Both the position numbers and the translations under genes were made by a program. From contig JAGVKY010000143.1 in the NCBI GenBank assembly GCA_020050175.1, positions 1 through 16,009 of the forward strand: 16,009 nt of DNA, in the 5' to 3' direction. Numbering within the stretch: position 1 is the first letter of the stretch; every line of letters starts with the position of its first letter. This DNA comes from Parachlamydiales bacterium. Lineage in GTDB: Bacteria; Chlamydiota; Chlamydiia; Chlamydiales; JAJFMK01. Shown one piece after another: positions 6,783 to 14,604 of the stretch. Under the pieces are notes generated by a model. It saw only the letters and a program-made list of their open reading frames with translations, was not told the DNA's origin and did no database searches.

Positions 6783-8030
6783 CTAGAGAAGGAATGCGTC
6801 GGAAAGATAGGTGAGGGGTGCAAAGGGCTCTTTCGCCTTCAACATCTTCACTTCATCACGATGCAGCGCCGCACCTGTCAAACCGCAGGTTACCTCAAGG
6901 GTCACTAGATTTAGCTCTAGACCGGAGGAGGCTGGCAGAACCGTGGTCTTGCCTTTGCCAAGCTGGAGGAGCTCGCTGCGCATCTTTTTGGCAACTTCAA
7001 GCCGAATGTCCCCCTCAGTACCAGAAAAATCGGTCATGACGAGGAGTTTTGGCTCAATGGCATCAATAAGAGATAGCGTTCCGTAAAAACCAAGAGAATC
7101 GGAAGAGTACTCGACTTTACCAAGATCGTAAGGACCTGTATGACCAAAACCTGCAATAAGTAAATCAACTCCACGCGCCATTTCCTTTAGTTTCTCTGAG
7201 TAAGGAGCGCGGGATAGATAGCACATAGAGAGAGGATCACCCACTTTTTGGAAAAGATCAAAAAAGAGGTGAAGCCCCCCCTCTCCTTGCCCTTTAGAAG
7301 GAACATACCGGAGGTGAACATGTGGAGAAAGTTCAACCGACTCCCCATTTGTTGAATCCACAAAGAGATCAAAAGGACGGACCATGTCTCTTTCGTGCTT
7401 ATACACTGGTTTGAGGGAAGGGGCCATTCTCTCATGTACTCTTCTTTCAAGAGTGTACCGAATAAAATGCGGGTTTTCTGTCGTCCGATTAGCTTTCAAA
7501 TTTAATTGATAGATCGAGAGGAGATCTCGAAAGAGCTCTTCATCATTTTCTGTCACGATCACATGATCGATATCGCAGATGGAATAACCATTGGAGTGAA
7601 AACGTTCCAGAAATTCGCGGCCTGGATTAATAACGATTCCAGTCCCTTCCCAAGAAAAGAAAAAACCACCAGAAGAGGCAAAAGGGCCTTGATGAGGAAG
7701 ATGAGCTCTTCTTCCTTCAGACCAACCTTCTAAGAAAAGAAGATGATGTCCTTTTTCGACGCCGCGGTGAGGGCGGTGCAAATACCGGGAAAGGCCATCC
7801 TTAGTCCCTTTCCAAAAAGCTTCAATGCGTTCTTCTAATGAAGCGTCGAGAGGGGATGAAAAAAGAGCGTCTCTTTTTTTCTCCCTTTCTGTCCCCGTGA
7901 CAAAACGAGAAAGTTCTTCGAAAAGAGATTCTTCCCCTTTGGGGCTATTTAAAATAGAATTTGTTGAAGGCTCATTCTCTACAGAATAAAGACCGAAAAG
8001 GTTATTTTTATCGTCCATAGTCACATCCAT
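6783..8030 (-). CDS. Metallo-beta-lactamase-fold protein lacking the HxHxDH metal site
   Basis: A 415-residue cytosolic protein, no signal peptide. The N-terminal 110 residues are charged and unrecognised. From about 112 the pattern fits an MBL-fold hydrolase: GGFFFSWEGTGIVINPGREF (121-140), then ICDIDHVIVT (151-160), where active enzymes continue HxHxDH. Here the next residues are ENDEEL (161-166), so all four expected ligands are replaced. Later blocks keep the family layout, with DLLIAGFGHTG (289-299), LGFYGTLSLIDAIEPKLLVM (313-332) and FSGTEGDIRLE (335-345), the last two resembling the 'HLGFxG' and 'SEFGEExGDiR' blocks I recall from such proteins. It may be a non-enzymatic derivative. Start is the ATG at 8030; an in-frame ATG at 8018 with GGATG before it is an alternative. 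It is divergent from the porin gene and converges on dnaA. Confidence 0.6.
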   Translation of the reverse strand: MDVTMDDKNNLFGLYSVENEPSTNSILNSPKGEESLFEELSRFVTGTEREKKRDALFSSPLDASLEERIEAFWKGTKDGLSRYLHRPHRGVEKGHHLLFLEGWSEGRRAHLPHQGPFASSGGFFFSWEGTGIVINPGREFLERFHSNGYSICDIDHVIVTENDEELFRDLLSIYQLNLKANRTTENPHFIRYTLERRVHERMAPSLKPVYKHERDMVRPFDLFVDSTNGESVELSPHVHLRYVPSKGQGEGGLHLFFDLFQKVGDPLSMCYLSRAPYSEKLKEMARGVDLLIAGFGHTGPYDLGKVEYSSDSLGFYGTLSLIDAIEPKLLVMTDFSGTEGDIRLEVAKKMRSELLQLGKGKTTVLPASSGLELNLVTLEVTCGLTGAALHRDEVKMLKAKEPFAPLTYLSDAFLL

Positions 8031-8135
8031 CTATCAGCTGTTACTCCGTAGCTTACCGGGCTCTTTTGCCCTAGTCAAAAGATTTCGCTGAAATAGGAGA
8101 ACTGAGTTAGAATTTTGCCTTCCAATAAAAAGAAA

Positions 8136-9227
8136 ATGAACCTTAAGAAAATATTTATATTTACACTTTTTATTGCAAGGCTTCAGGCTTCTTGGTTTGA
8201 GGAAGATTGTTATATCATTCCCTATGGCATTAGTCCTCCAGAGACCTTTACCGATGATTATTGCACTTATATAGGAAGTGTAGAAGCTCTCTACTGGCGT
8301 CCTTATCAAGAAGAGATCAATGCCTTAAAAATCGCCTCTATTGATCCTAGTTTTCTGGAAGAACATTTGAGGACTCGAGATTTTCCTCTTTCTTGGAATT
8401 ATGGTTATAGGCTCCAAGGAGGGCTTAATCTCCCCTGCGATCGCTTTGCTATTTTTTTAACATTCACCCACTTTTTGACTAGAGATTGCAATACTTACGA
8501 AGGTCTTTTCAATGCCCCCATATCCTTTACGCCGGGGTTTAATATTGGGAACTATCAAATCCCTACCCAGCAGCTATCACAAAAAAGATTTACCCACATC
8601 TCGATTAATAAACTTGATCTTTCCGTAGAACGTTCTCTTTTTTTAGGCCCTCATCTTGTTATCCGGCCTTCATTAAGTCTCACGATGTTTCTTTTGGAGG
8701 AAAGGTTTCAACTCAACACAACGTCTACTGTGCCAACCGATCTCCTTACTTTTGAGGTCTCCTATTTTTCTGACTCAATCGCAAAAAGTCGTTTTAAAGG
8801 GGTGGGTCCAACTCTTGGACTAAATATGTCTTGGGATCTTGGCTGTGATTTGGAATTGATTGGAGGAGGATCCTTTGGCGTTTTGTTTGGAGCTTTCAAA
8901 ACAAAACTAAAGATTCTTTTTGCAGGCAATACAGTCCCCATTGAGTCAACTTATATCGATTTTCCATTCCATCAGAATGCTATTCGTTCTTTTTCTGAGG
9001 CTTTCATTGGCCTTGGGTGGAAATATCCTTTGTATGACGGAAAGAGACTCATGATGTTAAGGGCTGGGTGGGAGCAGCTCACCCTTTACAAACAAGGTTT
9101 CTTTCCTGAAATCCAGTTAGCCTCTGATATAGGAAAGGACCCCAACCCCTTACAATCGTCGAATCATTTTTTAATCTCAGATCTGACCTTTGCAGGCTTC
9201 TTTCTCTCTGCTAGCCTATGGTTTTAG
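8136..9227 (+). CDS. MOMP-like outer-membrane beta-barrel porin (Legionella/environmental-chlamydia OMP type)
   Basis: A 363-residue exported protein. The ATG at 8136 begins a classic signal peptide (MNLKKIFIFTLFIARLQA, cleavage likely before SW). A TTG at 8115 would add seven residues ahead of it, which I reject. The mature part alternates short amphipathic strands such as YIGSVEALYWRPYQ, WNYGYRLQGGLNLP, RFKGVGPTLGLNMSW and FIGLGWKYPLY, and ends in aromatic SLWF, the usual C-terminal beta-signal for BAM insertion. Five cysteines (in EEDCY, DYCTY, LPCDR, RDCNT, LGCDL) would permit disulfide cross-linking, as in chlamydial envelopes. The early 'EALYW' block recalls the MOMP-like families of Legionella and Simkania. 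Substrate is unknown. Its stop is 7 bp before the gcvPB start, which suggests co-transcription despite unrelated roles. Confidence 0.72.
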   Translation: MNLKKIFIFTLFIARLQASWFEEDCYIIPYGISPPETFTDDYCTYIGSVEALYWRPYQEEINALKIASIDPSFLEEHLRTRDFPLSWNYGYRLQGGLNLPCDRFAIFLTFTHFLTRDCNTYEGLFNAPISFTPGFNIGNYQIPTQQLSQKRFTHISINKLDLSVERSLFLGPHLVIRPSLSLTMFLLEERFQLNTTSTVPTDLLTFEVSYFSDSIAKSRFKGVGPTLGLNMSWDLGCDLELIGGGSFGVLFGAFKTKLKILFAGNTVPIESTYIDFPFHQNAIRSFSEAFIGLGWKYPLYDGKRLMMLRAGWEQLTLYKQGFFPEIQLASDIGKDPNPLQSSNHFLISDLTFAGFFLSASLWF

Positions 9228-9234
9228 GTTCGCA

Positions 9235-10644
9235 ATGGAAAAGACCATCTTTGATAAAGGGGTGGCTGGTAGATCTGCAGAAAGTATAAAAAACTTTCTT
9301 CCCTCATCGTTACAGTCACTTTTACGACAACACCCTCTTGATTTGCCGCAAGTTACAGAACTTGAATTAACAAGGCATTACAGCCTTTTAGCTCAAGAAA
9401 ATGTGGGCATCGACACAATTCCCTACCCTTTGGGGAGTTGCACGATGAAGTTCAACCCAAGGGTACTAGAAAAAGCAGCAGCTCTACCCGATTTTCAGAC
9501 GATTCATCCTCTTGCTCCTGCTCATCTTGCTCAGGGCAATTTAGAGCTTCTCCATACCTTCACACTTTTCTTATCTGAACTCCTAGGTATGGATGGTGGA
9601 ACTTTTTCTCCCTATGCTGGAGCTCAGGGTGAATTTGTCGGACTCCATCTGATCAAGATGTTTCATGCTTCTCATGGGGAGATCCGCGATGAAATTTTGA
9701 TTCCCAACGCTGCTCATGGAACAAATCCTGCATCGGCCTCCCTCCTTGGCTATAAAATCATCACCTTATCCACAACTTCAGAAGGGGATGTCAACCTGGA
9801 AGAAATAAAAAAAGTTCTTTCTCCAAGAACAGCCGGGTTGATGCTGACAAATCCTAATACGCTTGGTCTTTTTTCCCCTTCTATCCTTGAAATCAGTTGC
9901 CTTATCCATGCCGCTGGCGGACTCCTTTATTACGATGGAGCCAATCTAAATCCCCTGATGGGACTTGTTAAAGTGGGAGAAATGGGTTTTGACGTTCTCC
10001 ATCTAAACCTCCATAAATCCTTTGCCACGCCTCATGGTGGAGGAGGCCCAGGTGCAGGACCGGTCTTTTGCAAAAAAGCCCTCATCCCTTTTTTGCCTCC
10101 ACCTCAAATCGAAAAAATTAATGACACCTATCATTGGAAAAATAAACAGAATCAACCCCGCCCGTCCCCCTTTCAAGGAAATTTTGGTATCATCCTTAGA
10201 GCCTATCTCTACACTCTCCTTCTAGGTAAAGCTGGCCTGCAGCGAAGTGCCCTTGCCGCCACCCTAAACGCTAACTATCTCAAGGGCGCCCTCTCAACCC
10301 TGTTTGAAGCACCCTATAAAGCGCACTGCCTTCATGAGTTTATTCTCTCGATGAACCGGTTCAAAAAAGAGAACATCACGGCGCTCGACTTAGCCAAACG
10401 GCTGATCGACCTTGGCATCCATCCCCCGACCATGTACTTTCCGCGCATCGTCGAAGAGGCCTTTCTCATCGAACCGACAGAATCGGAAACCAAAGCGACC
10501 CTCGACTCCATCATCTCCGCCTTCCAAACCCTCGCCTCCGAAGGGGAAACCCACCCTGAAAAAATTAAAAACGCTCCTCACACAACTAAAATTCAGCGTC
10601 CCGACGAAGTGAAAGCCGTCAAAGACCTAAAAGTGACAGCTTAA
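9235..10644 (+). CDS. gcvPB: Glycine dehydrogenase (decarboxylating) subunit 2, P-protein beta subunit
   Basis: A 469-residue PLP enzyme subunit of the glycine cleavage system. With subunit 1 it decarboxylates glycine and passes the aminomethyl group to lipoyl GcvH. Diagnostic blocks are IPYPLGSCTMKFNPR (62-76), YAGAQGEFVGL (127-137), IPNAAHGTNPASAS (156-169), LYYDGANLN (231-239) and the PLP-lysine block LHKSFATPHGGGGPG (259-273) with K261. The C-terminus has the typical APHTT...DEV sequence. Length fits the two-subunit type. I chose the ATG at 9235; a start at 9190 would overlap the porin by 38 bp and add non-homologous residues. The ribosome binding site is weak, so translation may be coupled to the porin. 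No gcvPA, gcvT or gcvH is in the window, so partners must be elsewhere or the gene is a remnant. The frame is intact with all motifs, arguing for function. Confidence 0.93.
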   Translation: MEKTIFDKGVAGRSAESIKNFLPSSLQSLLRQHPLDLPQVTELELTRHYSLLAQENVGIDTIPYPLGSCTMKFNPRVLEKAAALPDFQTIHPLAPAHLAQGNLELLHTFTLFLSELLGMDGGTFSPYAGAQGEFVGLHLIKMFHASHGEIRDEILIPNAAHGTNPASASLLGYKIITLSTTSEGDVNLEEIKKVLSPRTAGLMLTNPNTLGLFSPSILEISCLIHAAGGLLYYDGANLNPLMGLVKVGEMGFDVLHLNLHKSFATPHGGGGPGAGPVFCKKALIPFLPPPQIEKINDTYHWKNKQNQPRPSPFQGNFGIILRAYLYTLLLGKAGLQRSALAATLNANYLKGALSTLFEAPYKAHCLHEFILSMNRFKKENITALDLAKRLIDLGIHPPTMYFPRIVEEAFLIEPTESETKATLDSIISAFQTLASEGETHPEKIKNAPHTTKIQRPDEVKAVKDLKVTA

Positions 10645-10676
10645 TTTTATTTTTCTGATTGATCTGAAAATTGAAT

Positions 10677-10819
10677 ATTCATTTGGGCGCCTGGGCTATA
10701 GCGAAGAGGATGAGATTGGCAAAATCTACGCCCTCGGCTAGCTTACACCTGCCGAGGGCGAGATTTGTGCCAAGATCGCCTCTACAGCTAGCCCAGACCA
10801 GCGCCCCTCAAATTAGAAT
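10677..10819. repeat. Long imperfect palindrome (143 nt) between gcvPB and nqrE
   Basis: A single long hairpin filling most of the convergent gap. Paired blocks from loop outward are: 10729-10738 with 10751-10760 (10 bp, CGCCCTCGGC), 10722-10727 with 10761-10766, 10716-10721 with 10768-10773, 10705-10709 with 10779-10783, 10691-10698 with 10789-10796 (8 bp, CTGGGCTA), 10685-10690 with 10801-10806 (GGGCGC), 10681-10684 with 10810-10813, and 10677-10680 with 10816-10819. That is about 49 base pairs with small bulges and a 12-nt loop. It is more GC-rich than its flanks, ends next to the nqrE stop codon, and has no following T-run. It could be a palindromic repeat or miniature mobile element, an unusual terminator, or a structured RNA. 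Confidence 0.75.
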
Positions 10820-10820
10820 G

Positions 10821-11531
10821 CTATCTCGTACTCGGGACCATTTCCTGAACGACTGTTCCCGCTTCCACCACTGTTTCTGTGGGATTGGCGAGCTTGATGC
10901 CTGTAAAGCCCTGAAAGGCCATGGCCATGAGACCACTCATGATGAAGGTGATCCCCATCCAACGGAGGCCGGGATTAATGTCGGAGACTCGGAGTTTTTC
11001 GCGGATAGCTGCGATGAGAGCAATGGCAAGCCACCACCCTAATCCCGACCCAAAGACATAGACGATGTTGGGGATAAAGGGATATTCGCGGGTGACCGCA
11101 AAAAGACAGGCACCCAGAATGGCACAATTCACGGCAATCAAAGGGAGATAGAGGCCGAGTGTCATATAAAGGGCTGGCGATACTTTTTCGATGACAAGTT
11201 CCAGAACTTGCGTAAACCCTGCAATGACAGAGATAAAAAGCAAAAATTGAAGGAAGGAGAGGTTAATCCCTGAGGCATTAAAGCCGATGACGGAGAGCCA
11301 GCTCAGGGCATTAGGACCGGTGATAAATTGAGCCACACACCAGTTTAAGATGCCCGAAAAGGTGATGACAAAGACGACTGCCACACCAAGGCCATTTGCT
11401 GTTTTAAGATTGCTAGAACAAGCAAGGTAGGTACACATGCCCAAAAAGTTGGCCAAGAGGAAGTTCTCGATGAAGACCGATTGAATGAGCAGTCCCAGTA
11501 GGCTGATCGGCGTATAATCTCCCATCCACAT
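10821..11531 (-). CDS. nqrE: Na+-translocating NADH:quinone reductase subunit E
   Basis: A 236-residue polytopic inner-membrane subunit of Na+-NQR. It has about six hydrophobic helices. The two half-helices with the conserved cysteines that bind the membrane [2Fe-2S] cluster together with NqrD are visible: FLGMCTYLA (C33) and AVNCAILGA (C136). The start ATG at 11531 is preceded by AAAGGA ten bases upstream; an ATG two codons later is an alternative. It is the last gene of the nqrBCDE set, 5 bp after nqrD. It is slightly longer than the usual ~200 residues because of a C-terminal tail from about 210 (NPTETVVEAGTVVQEMVPST) that looks soluble and is not part of the core family. RnfA is the nearest paralogue but the operon context favours NqrE. 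Confidence 0.95.
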   Translation of the reverse strand: MWMGDYTPISLLGLLIQSVFIENFLLANFLGMCTYLACSSNLKTANGLGVAVVFVITFSGILNWCVAQFITGPNALSWLSVIGFNASGINLSFLQFLLFISVIAGFTQVLELVIEKVSPALYMTLGLYLPLIAVNCAILGACLFAVTREYPFIPNIVYVFGSGLGWWLAIALIAAIREKLRVSDINPGLRWMGITFIMSGLMAMAFQGFTGIKLANPTETVVEAGTVVQEMVPSTR

Positions 11532-11536
11532 ATGAA

Positions 11537-12181
11537 TTAAATCCTTTTGAGTTTGGCCTTTCGGCTTTCAGCAATCCAAATCATGATCCCAAGGATAAAA
11601 AAGGCAGCAGGAGGGCTGACCATGATGGCAAAATTTTCGTACAGGTTAGGGTGTTCAGCCGTTGCATACCAAGAGAGAGGAATGACCTGCATTCCAAACA
11701 ATTGCCCAAACCCAAAGATTTCTCGGATAGCTCCAACGACGGCAAGAACCCAGGCGTAACCAAGGCCTGCACCAAGGCCATCGAGAAAAGCGGGGATAGG
11801 AGTCACGTTTTTCGCCATCCCTTCAGCACGGCCCATGACAATACAGTTAGTGATAATCAATCCAACGAAGACAGATAAGATTTTTGAAATAGGAAAGAAA
11901 AAGGCTTTCAAAAACTCATCGATGATCGTCACAAAGACAGAGATGATCGCCAATTGAGTGATCATCCGGACGCTATCAGGGGTCTTTTTTCTCAATAGGG
12001 AAACTAAAAAAGAAGAACACGAAGTGACAAAGGCCACCGATATGCCCATTGTCAAAGCAACGGATAGCCGATTCGTTACCCCTAATGCTGAGCAAATCCC
12101 CAGAACCGCGACTAAGACTTGGTTGCTCGAAAAAAGCTGATCAAAAAAGTAAAAACTGGAGGGATTTTTATTTTGCGCCAT
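11537..12181 (-). CDS. nqrD: Na+-translocating NADH:quinone reductase subunit D
   Basis: A 214-residue integral membrane subunit that shares the buried [2Fe-2S] cluster with NqrE. The ligand cysteines are in LGICSALGVT (C30) and ITNCIVMGRAEG (C113). About six transmembrane helices are evident. I chose the ATG at 12181 (MAQNKNPSSFYFFDQL), preceded by AAGAGG seven bases upstream; the frame extends to 12208 but the extra nine residues are not family-like. The start overlaps the end of nqrC by 14 bp, so translation is likely coupled. RnfE is the paralogue; neighbours NqrB and NqrC settle the assignment. Confidence 0.95.
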   Translation of the reverse strand: MAQNKNPSSFYFFDQLFSSNQVLVAVLGICSALGVTNRLSVALTMGISVAFVTSCSSFLVSLLRKKTPDSVRMITQLAIISVFVTIIDEFLKAFFFPISKILSVFVGLIITNCIVMGRAEGMAKNVTPIPAFLDGLGAGLGYAWVLAVVGAIREIFGFGQLFGMQVIPLSWYATAEHPNLYENFAIMVSPPAAFFILGIMIWIAESRKAKLKRI

Positions 12182-13094
12182 TTTTAGCCTCTTCCTTTGC
12201 CCCTTCATGTAGCTTTATCAAGAAGGGACGGTAACCAGCCAGAACGTCATGATAGGCGTCTGTCACACCATTTCCTGTTAACGTTGCTCCCGCCATTCCA
12301 TCGACCGCGCTCTTTGATCTTGGCTGATTTCCAAATACTTCATTAACTTTACCTCTCACCACATCAATACCAAGAGGTGCTGTCTTAAAATCGGTTTTGC
12401 CGTCAGGAGAAGGCTGAAAAATCACTTTACCTGGAAACTGCTTTTGCCAGCTCCATTCGGTAACGTTTGCTCCAAGGCCGGGGGTCTCCTTTTGGTCATA
12501 CCAACTGATGCCAATGACCGTATTGCCATCAGGTTTGATGGCGAGATAACCGTACATCGCATCCCACAGTCCAAAACCATTGATGGGGATGATCCAACCA
12601 TCAGCCTTTTCCTTATCTTTTTCCTCATTGGGAAGAATTTTATAAATCAATTTCCAAGGCTGGGTAAAGTAGCCGATTTTGCGAAAATTGTTGAGATAGG
12701 AGCCGTAGTTGATTTTTTCTTTTTCAAATGTCGAGAGATCCCCCTTGTCGTTCACAACCATCGGGACGATCCGTTTAGTGTAGAGATCAAGAATTTGGTT
12801 TTTAGAGGGATAAACAACCCCTTCTATAGGGGAGAGAAGACCGCTGGATTCTATTTTTGCAGGGACAAAATTTCCACTTTTGTCTTGGACTTGAAAGTAC
12901 CCTTCGTAGCTGAGAATTTGAGCACTTTTGAGCATCTCTTTGCTTCGATCAAGCTCCCTTGCCTCTTCTTGAGGCTGGCGCAAAGAAGAAGCCATGACCG
13001 ATAAAATCAAGGCACAGACAAAACTTAGGATTACCATGAATAGCAAGGTACCCTTGTTACTAAATCCTTTTTTAGGTTGGTCAGGCAAGGACAC
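12168..13094 (-). CDS. nqrC: Na+-translocating NADH:quinone reductase subunit C (FMN-bearing)
   Basis: A 308-residue subunit anchored by one N-terminal helix (about 15-36, GTLLFMVILSFVCALILSVM), with the rest facing the periplasm and carrying covalent FMN. The flavinylation motif is DGMAGATLT (265-273) in the FMN-binding domain; T271 is the expected ApbE-dependent acceptor. The usual Ser/Thr before GAT is Ala268, a small deviation. The block GISWYDQKETPGLGANV (195-211) is the conserved 'hxETPGLG' FMN-domain motif. It starts with GTG at 13094, seven bases after a strong GGAGG, and overlaps nqrB by 14 bp. It is somewhat longer than the ~260 residues of gammaproteobacterial NqrC, as expected for the chlamydial form. 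Confidence 0.94.
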   Translation of the reverse strand: MSLPDQPKKGFSNKGTLLFMVILSFVCALILSVMASSLRQPQEEARELDRSKEMLKSAQILSYEGYFQVQDKSGNFVPAKIESSGLLSPIEGVVYPSKNQILDLYTKRIVPMVVNDKGDLSTFEKEKINYGSYLNNFRKIGYFTQPWKLIYKILPNEEKDKEKADGWIIPINGFGLWDAMYGYLAIKPDGNTVIGISWYDQKETPGLGANVTEWSWQKQFPGKVIFQPSPDGKTDFKTAPLGIDVVRGKVNEVFGNQPRSKSAVDGMAGATLTGNGVTDAYHDVLAGYRPFLIKLHEGAKEEAKNGAK

Positions 13095-14604
13095 GTGCCC
13101 TCCTCCTTTCCATCAAAACGGCATAATGATCAATCAGAGGGGCAAAAACATTCCCCATGATAATCGCAAGCATTACACCCTCAGGGTAGGCAGGGTTCAC
13201 CAATCGGATAGTAATCGTCACAAGTCCTACCAAAAGGCCATAGATCCACTGACCAAGCTTGGTGGAAGGCGATGAGACAGGATCGGTCGCCATGAAAACA
13301 TAACCAAAGGCCAGTCCGCCAACGATAAGTTGTTTGTAGGGGGGGAATGCATAGGATGCAGGGTTCCAAGCTCCTCCATCTGCTCCTAAATAAGTGGCTC
13401 CCCAATAGAGGAGCGTAGCGCTTAAAAAAGCCCCGAGAAAGCAAGCGACCATGGTTCGCCACGATCCAATCCCTGTGACAACAAGAAAAATCCCCCCCAA
13501 TAGGGCCGCGAGAGCTGAAGTTTCCCCCATGCAACCGACTTTATTTCCAAAGAAAAAACTTCCGTCGCTATGGAGAGGCGTTAAGCCATAACTCACATCG
13601 GCCAAATGCCAGGCATTATCGAAGGATCCGCTGGAAAGCCCGAGACCGTTTTCTGCTGTAGGAGTTGTTACAAAAGCTTTCAATTGATCAGGCGAAAGAG
13701 CGCCAAGCGCCCCTTCGTGTCCAGCTCCCTTCCAAGCTCCAAATTGCTTTTCTAAGGCTGGATAAGTTGAAACTTGATTTCCCAGTTCCTGCGATGCAAT
13801 GGCGTCGACATGAATCCGCTTGATATCGTGGGAGACATTGACTCTCATTAAAGGGGAGGCTTGGCTATAGGCGTCTACTCCACTTTTTCCTGCCTCAGTA
13901 TTCATTTTGATTAAACTTTCACGAACAGTCGTCGGGTTGGTCCCTACCCAAACATCACCCGTCATTCTTCCAGGGAATGTGAAAAAAAGAAAAGCGCGGC
14001 AGGCAAGGGCAGGATTCATGATATTTTGACCCGTGCCGCCAAAGACTTCTTTAGCCAGAAAAACGCCTGCAGCCACTCCTACAGCCACCATCCAATAGGG
14101 AATTGTCGGAGGGAGCACCAGAGGATAAAGGATGCCTGTAACAAGAAATCCTTCTGCCAGTTCGTGCCCTCTGATGACGGCAAAAATAGCCTCCACAAGG
14201 CCTCCAACAAGGTAGGAGATGATGACAACAGGCAAGAAGGCCAGAGCCCCAAGCTTCAAAATTTCAATCCAACGCCCTTCTTTAAAGGCGAAGGAAAAGT
14301 AGCTGCTAAAGCTTGTTAAAGAGGCGAGATACTCATCCATCAGACGATAATCGCCAGATGAATAAACAAAATCTTGTAGCCCTGTGTTCCAGATGGCCAT
14401 TAACATACAGGGTAACAGGGCAATAACAACGAGCATCATCCACCGTTTCACATCCACAGCATCGCGGATATGAGGGGCGGTTTTTGTGTTATCTTTCGCC
14501 TCAAAAATAAATGTTTCGAGTGAAACTACAATAGGCCTGAAGGCTTCAAGAGGTTTTCCCTTTTCGGTCATCTTATATTGAAAGTCAAAGAAACGACGCA
14601 GCAT
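13081..14604 (-). CDS. nqrB: Na+-translocating NADH:quinone reductase subunit B
   Basis: A 507-residue integral membrane subunit that carries riboflavin and covalent FMN and forms the main Na+ path. The start MLRRFFDFQYKMTEKGKP matches chlamydial NqrB; I chose the ATG at 14604 rather than a TTG two codons upstream. About ten hydrophobic helices are visible, with the conserved AKEVFGGTGQNIMNPALACR block, GETSALAALLGG and FMATDPVSSPST. The region aligned with the FMN-attachment motif (DGxSGAT in Vibrio NqrB) reads DAYSQAS, so the acceptor would be Ser250, encoded at 13855-13857. Length exceeds the ~415 residues of Vibrio owing to insertions near 78-112 and 222-345, as I recall for chlamydial NqrB. 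It is the first gene of the operon; nqrA is absent upstream. Ribosome binding site is weak. Confidence 0.95.
   Translation of the reverse strand: MLRRFFDFQYKMTEKGKPLEAFRPIVVSLETFIFEAKDNTKTAPHIRDAVDVKRWMMLVVIALLPCMLMAIWNTGLQDFVYSSGDYRLMDEYLASLTSFSSYFSFAFKEGRWIEILKLGALAFLPVVIISYLVGGLVEAIFAVIRGHELAEGFLVTGILYPLVLPPTIPYWMVAVGVAAGVFLAKEVFGGTGQNIMNPALACRAFLFFTFPGRMTGDVWVGTNPTTVRESLIKMNTEAGKSGVDAYSQASPLMRVNVSHDIKRIHVDAIASQELGNQVSTYPALEKQFGAWKGAGHEGALGALSPDQLKAFVTTPTAENGLGLSSGSFDNAWHLADVSYGLTPLHSDGSFFFGNKVGCMGETSALAALLGGIFLVVTGIGSWRTMVACFLGAFLSATLLYWGATYLGADGGAWNPASYAFPPYKQLIVGGLAFGYVFMATDPVSSPSTKLGQWIYGLLVGLVTITIRLVNPAYPEGVMLAIIMGNVFAPLIDHYAVLMERRRARVLA

Noticed and set aside
6221..6823. 200-codon minus-strand frame opposite dnaA
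   Set aside because: Shadow of the strongly supported dnaA frame; it also crosses the terminator hairpin.
8054..8075. GGGC...GCCC hairpin in the divergent gap
   Set aside because: A 4-bp stem is too small to be meaningful.
8034..8309. 91-codon minus-strand frame between the MBL-fold and porin genes
   Set aside because: It overlaps the porin signal peptide region antisense, has no ribosome binding site and no family-like sequence.
10677..10819. Intrinsic terminator as the explanation of the long hairpin
   Set aside because: No T-run follows on either strand and the stem is far longer and more bulged than the two clear terminators in this window.
10671..11042. 123-codon plus-strand frame across the long hairpin
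   Set aside because: Half of it is the palindrome and half is antisense to nqrE; composition is not protein-like.
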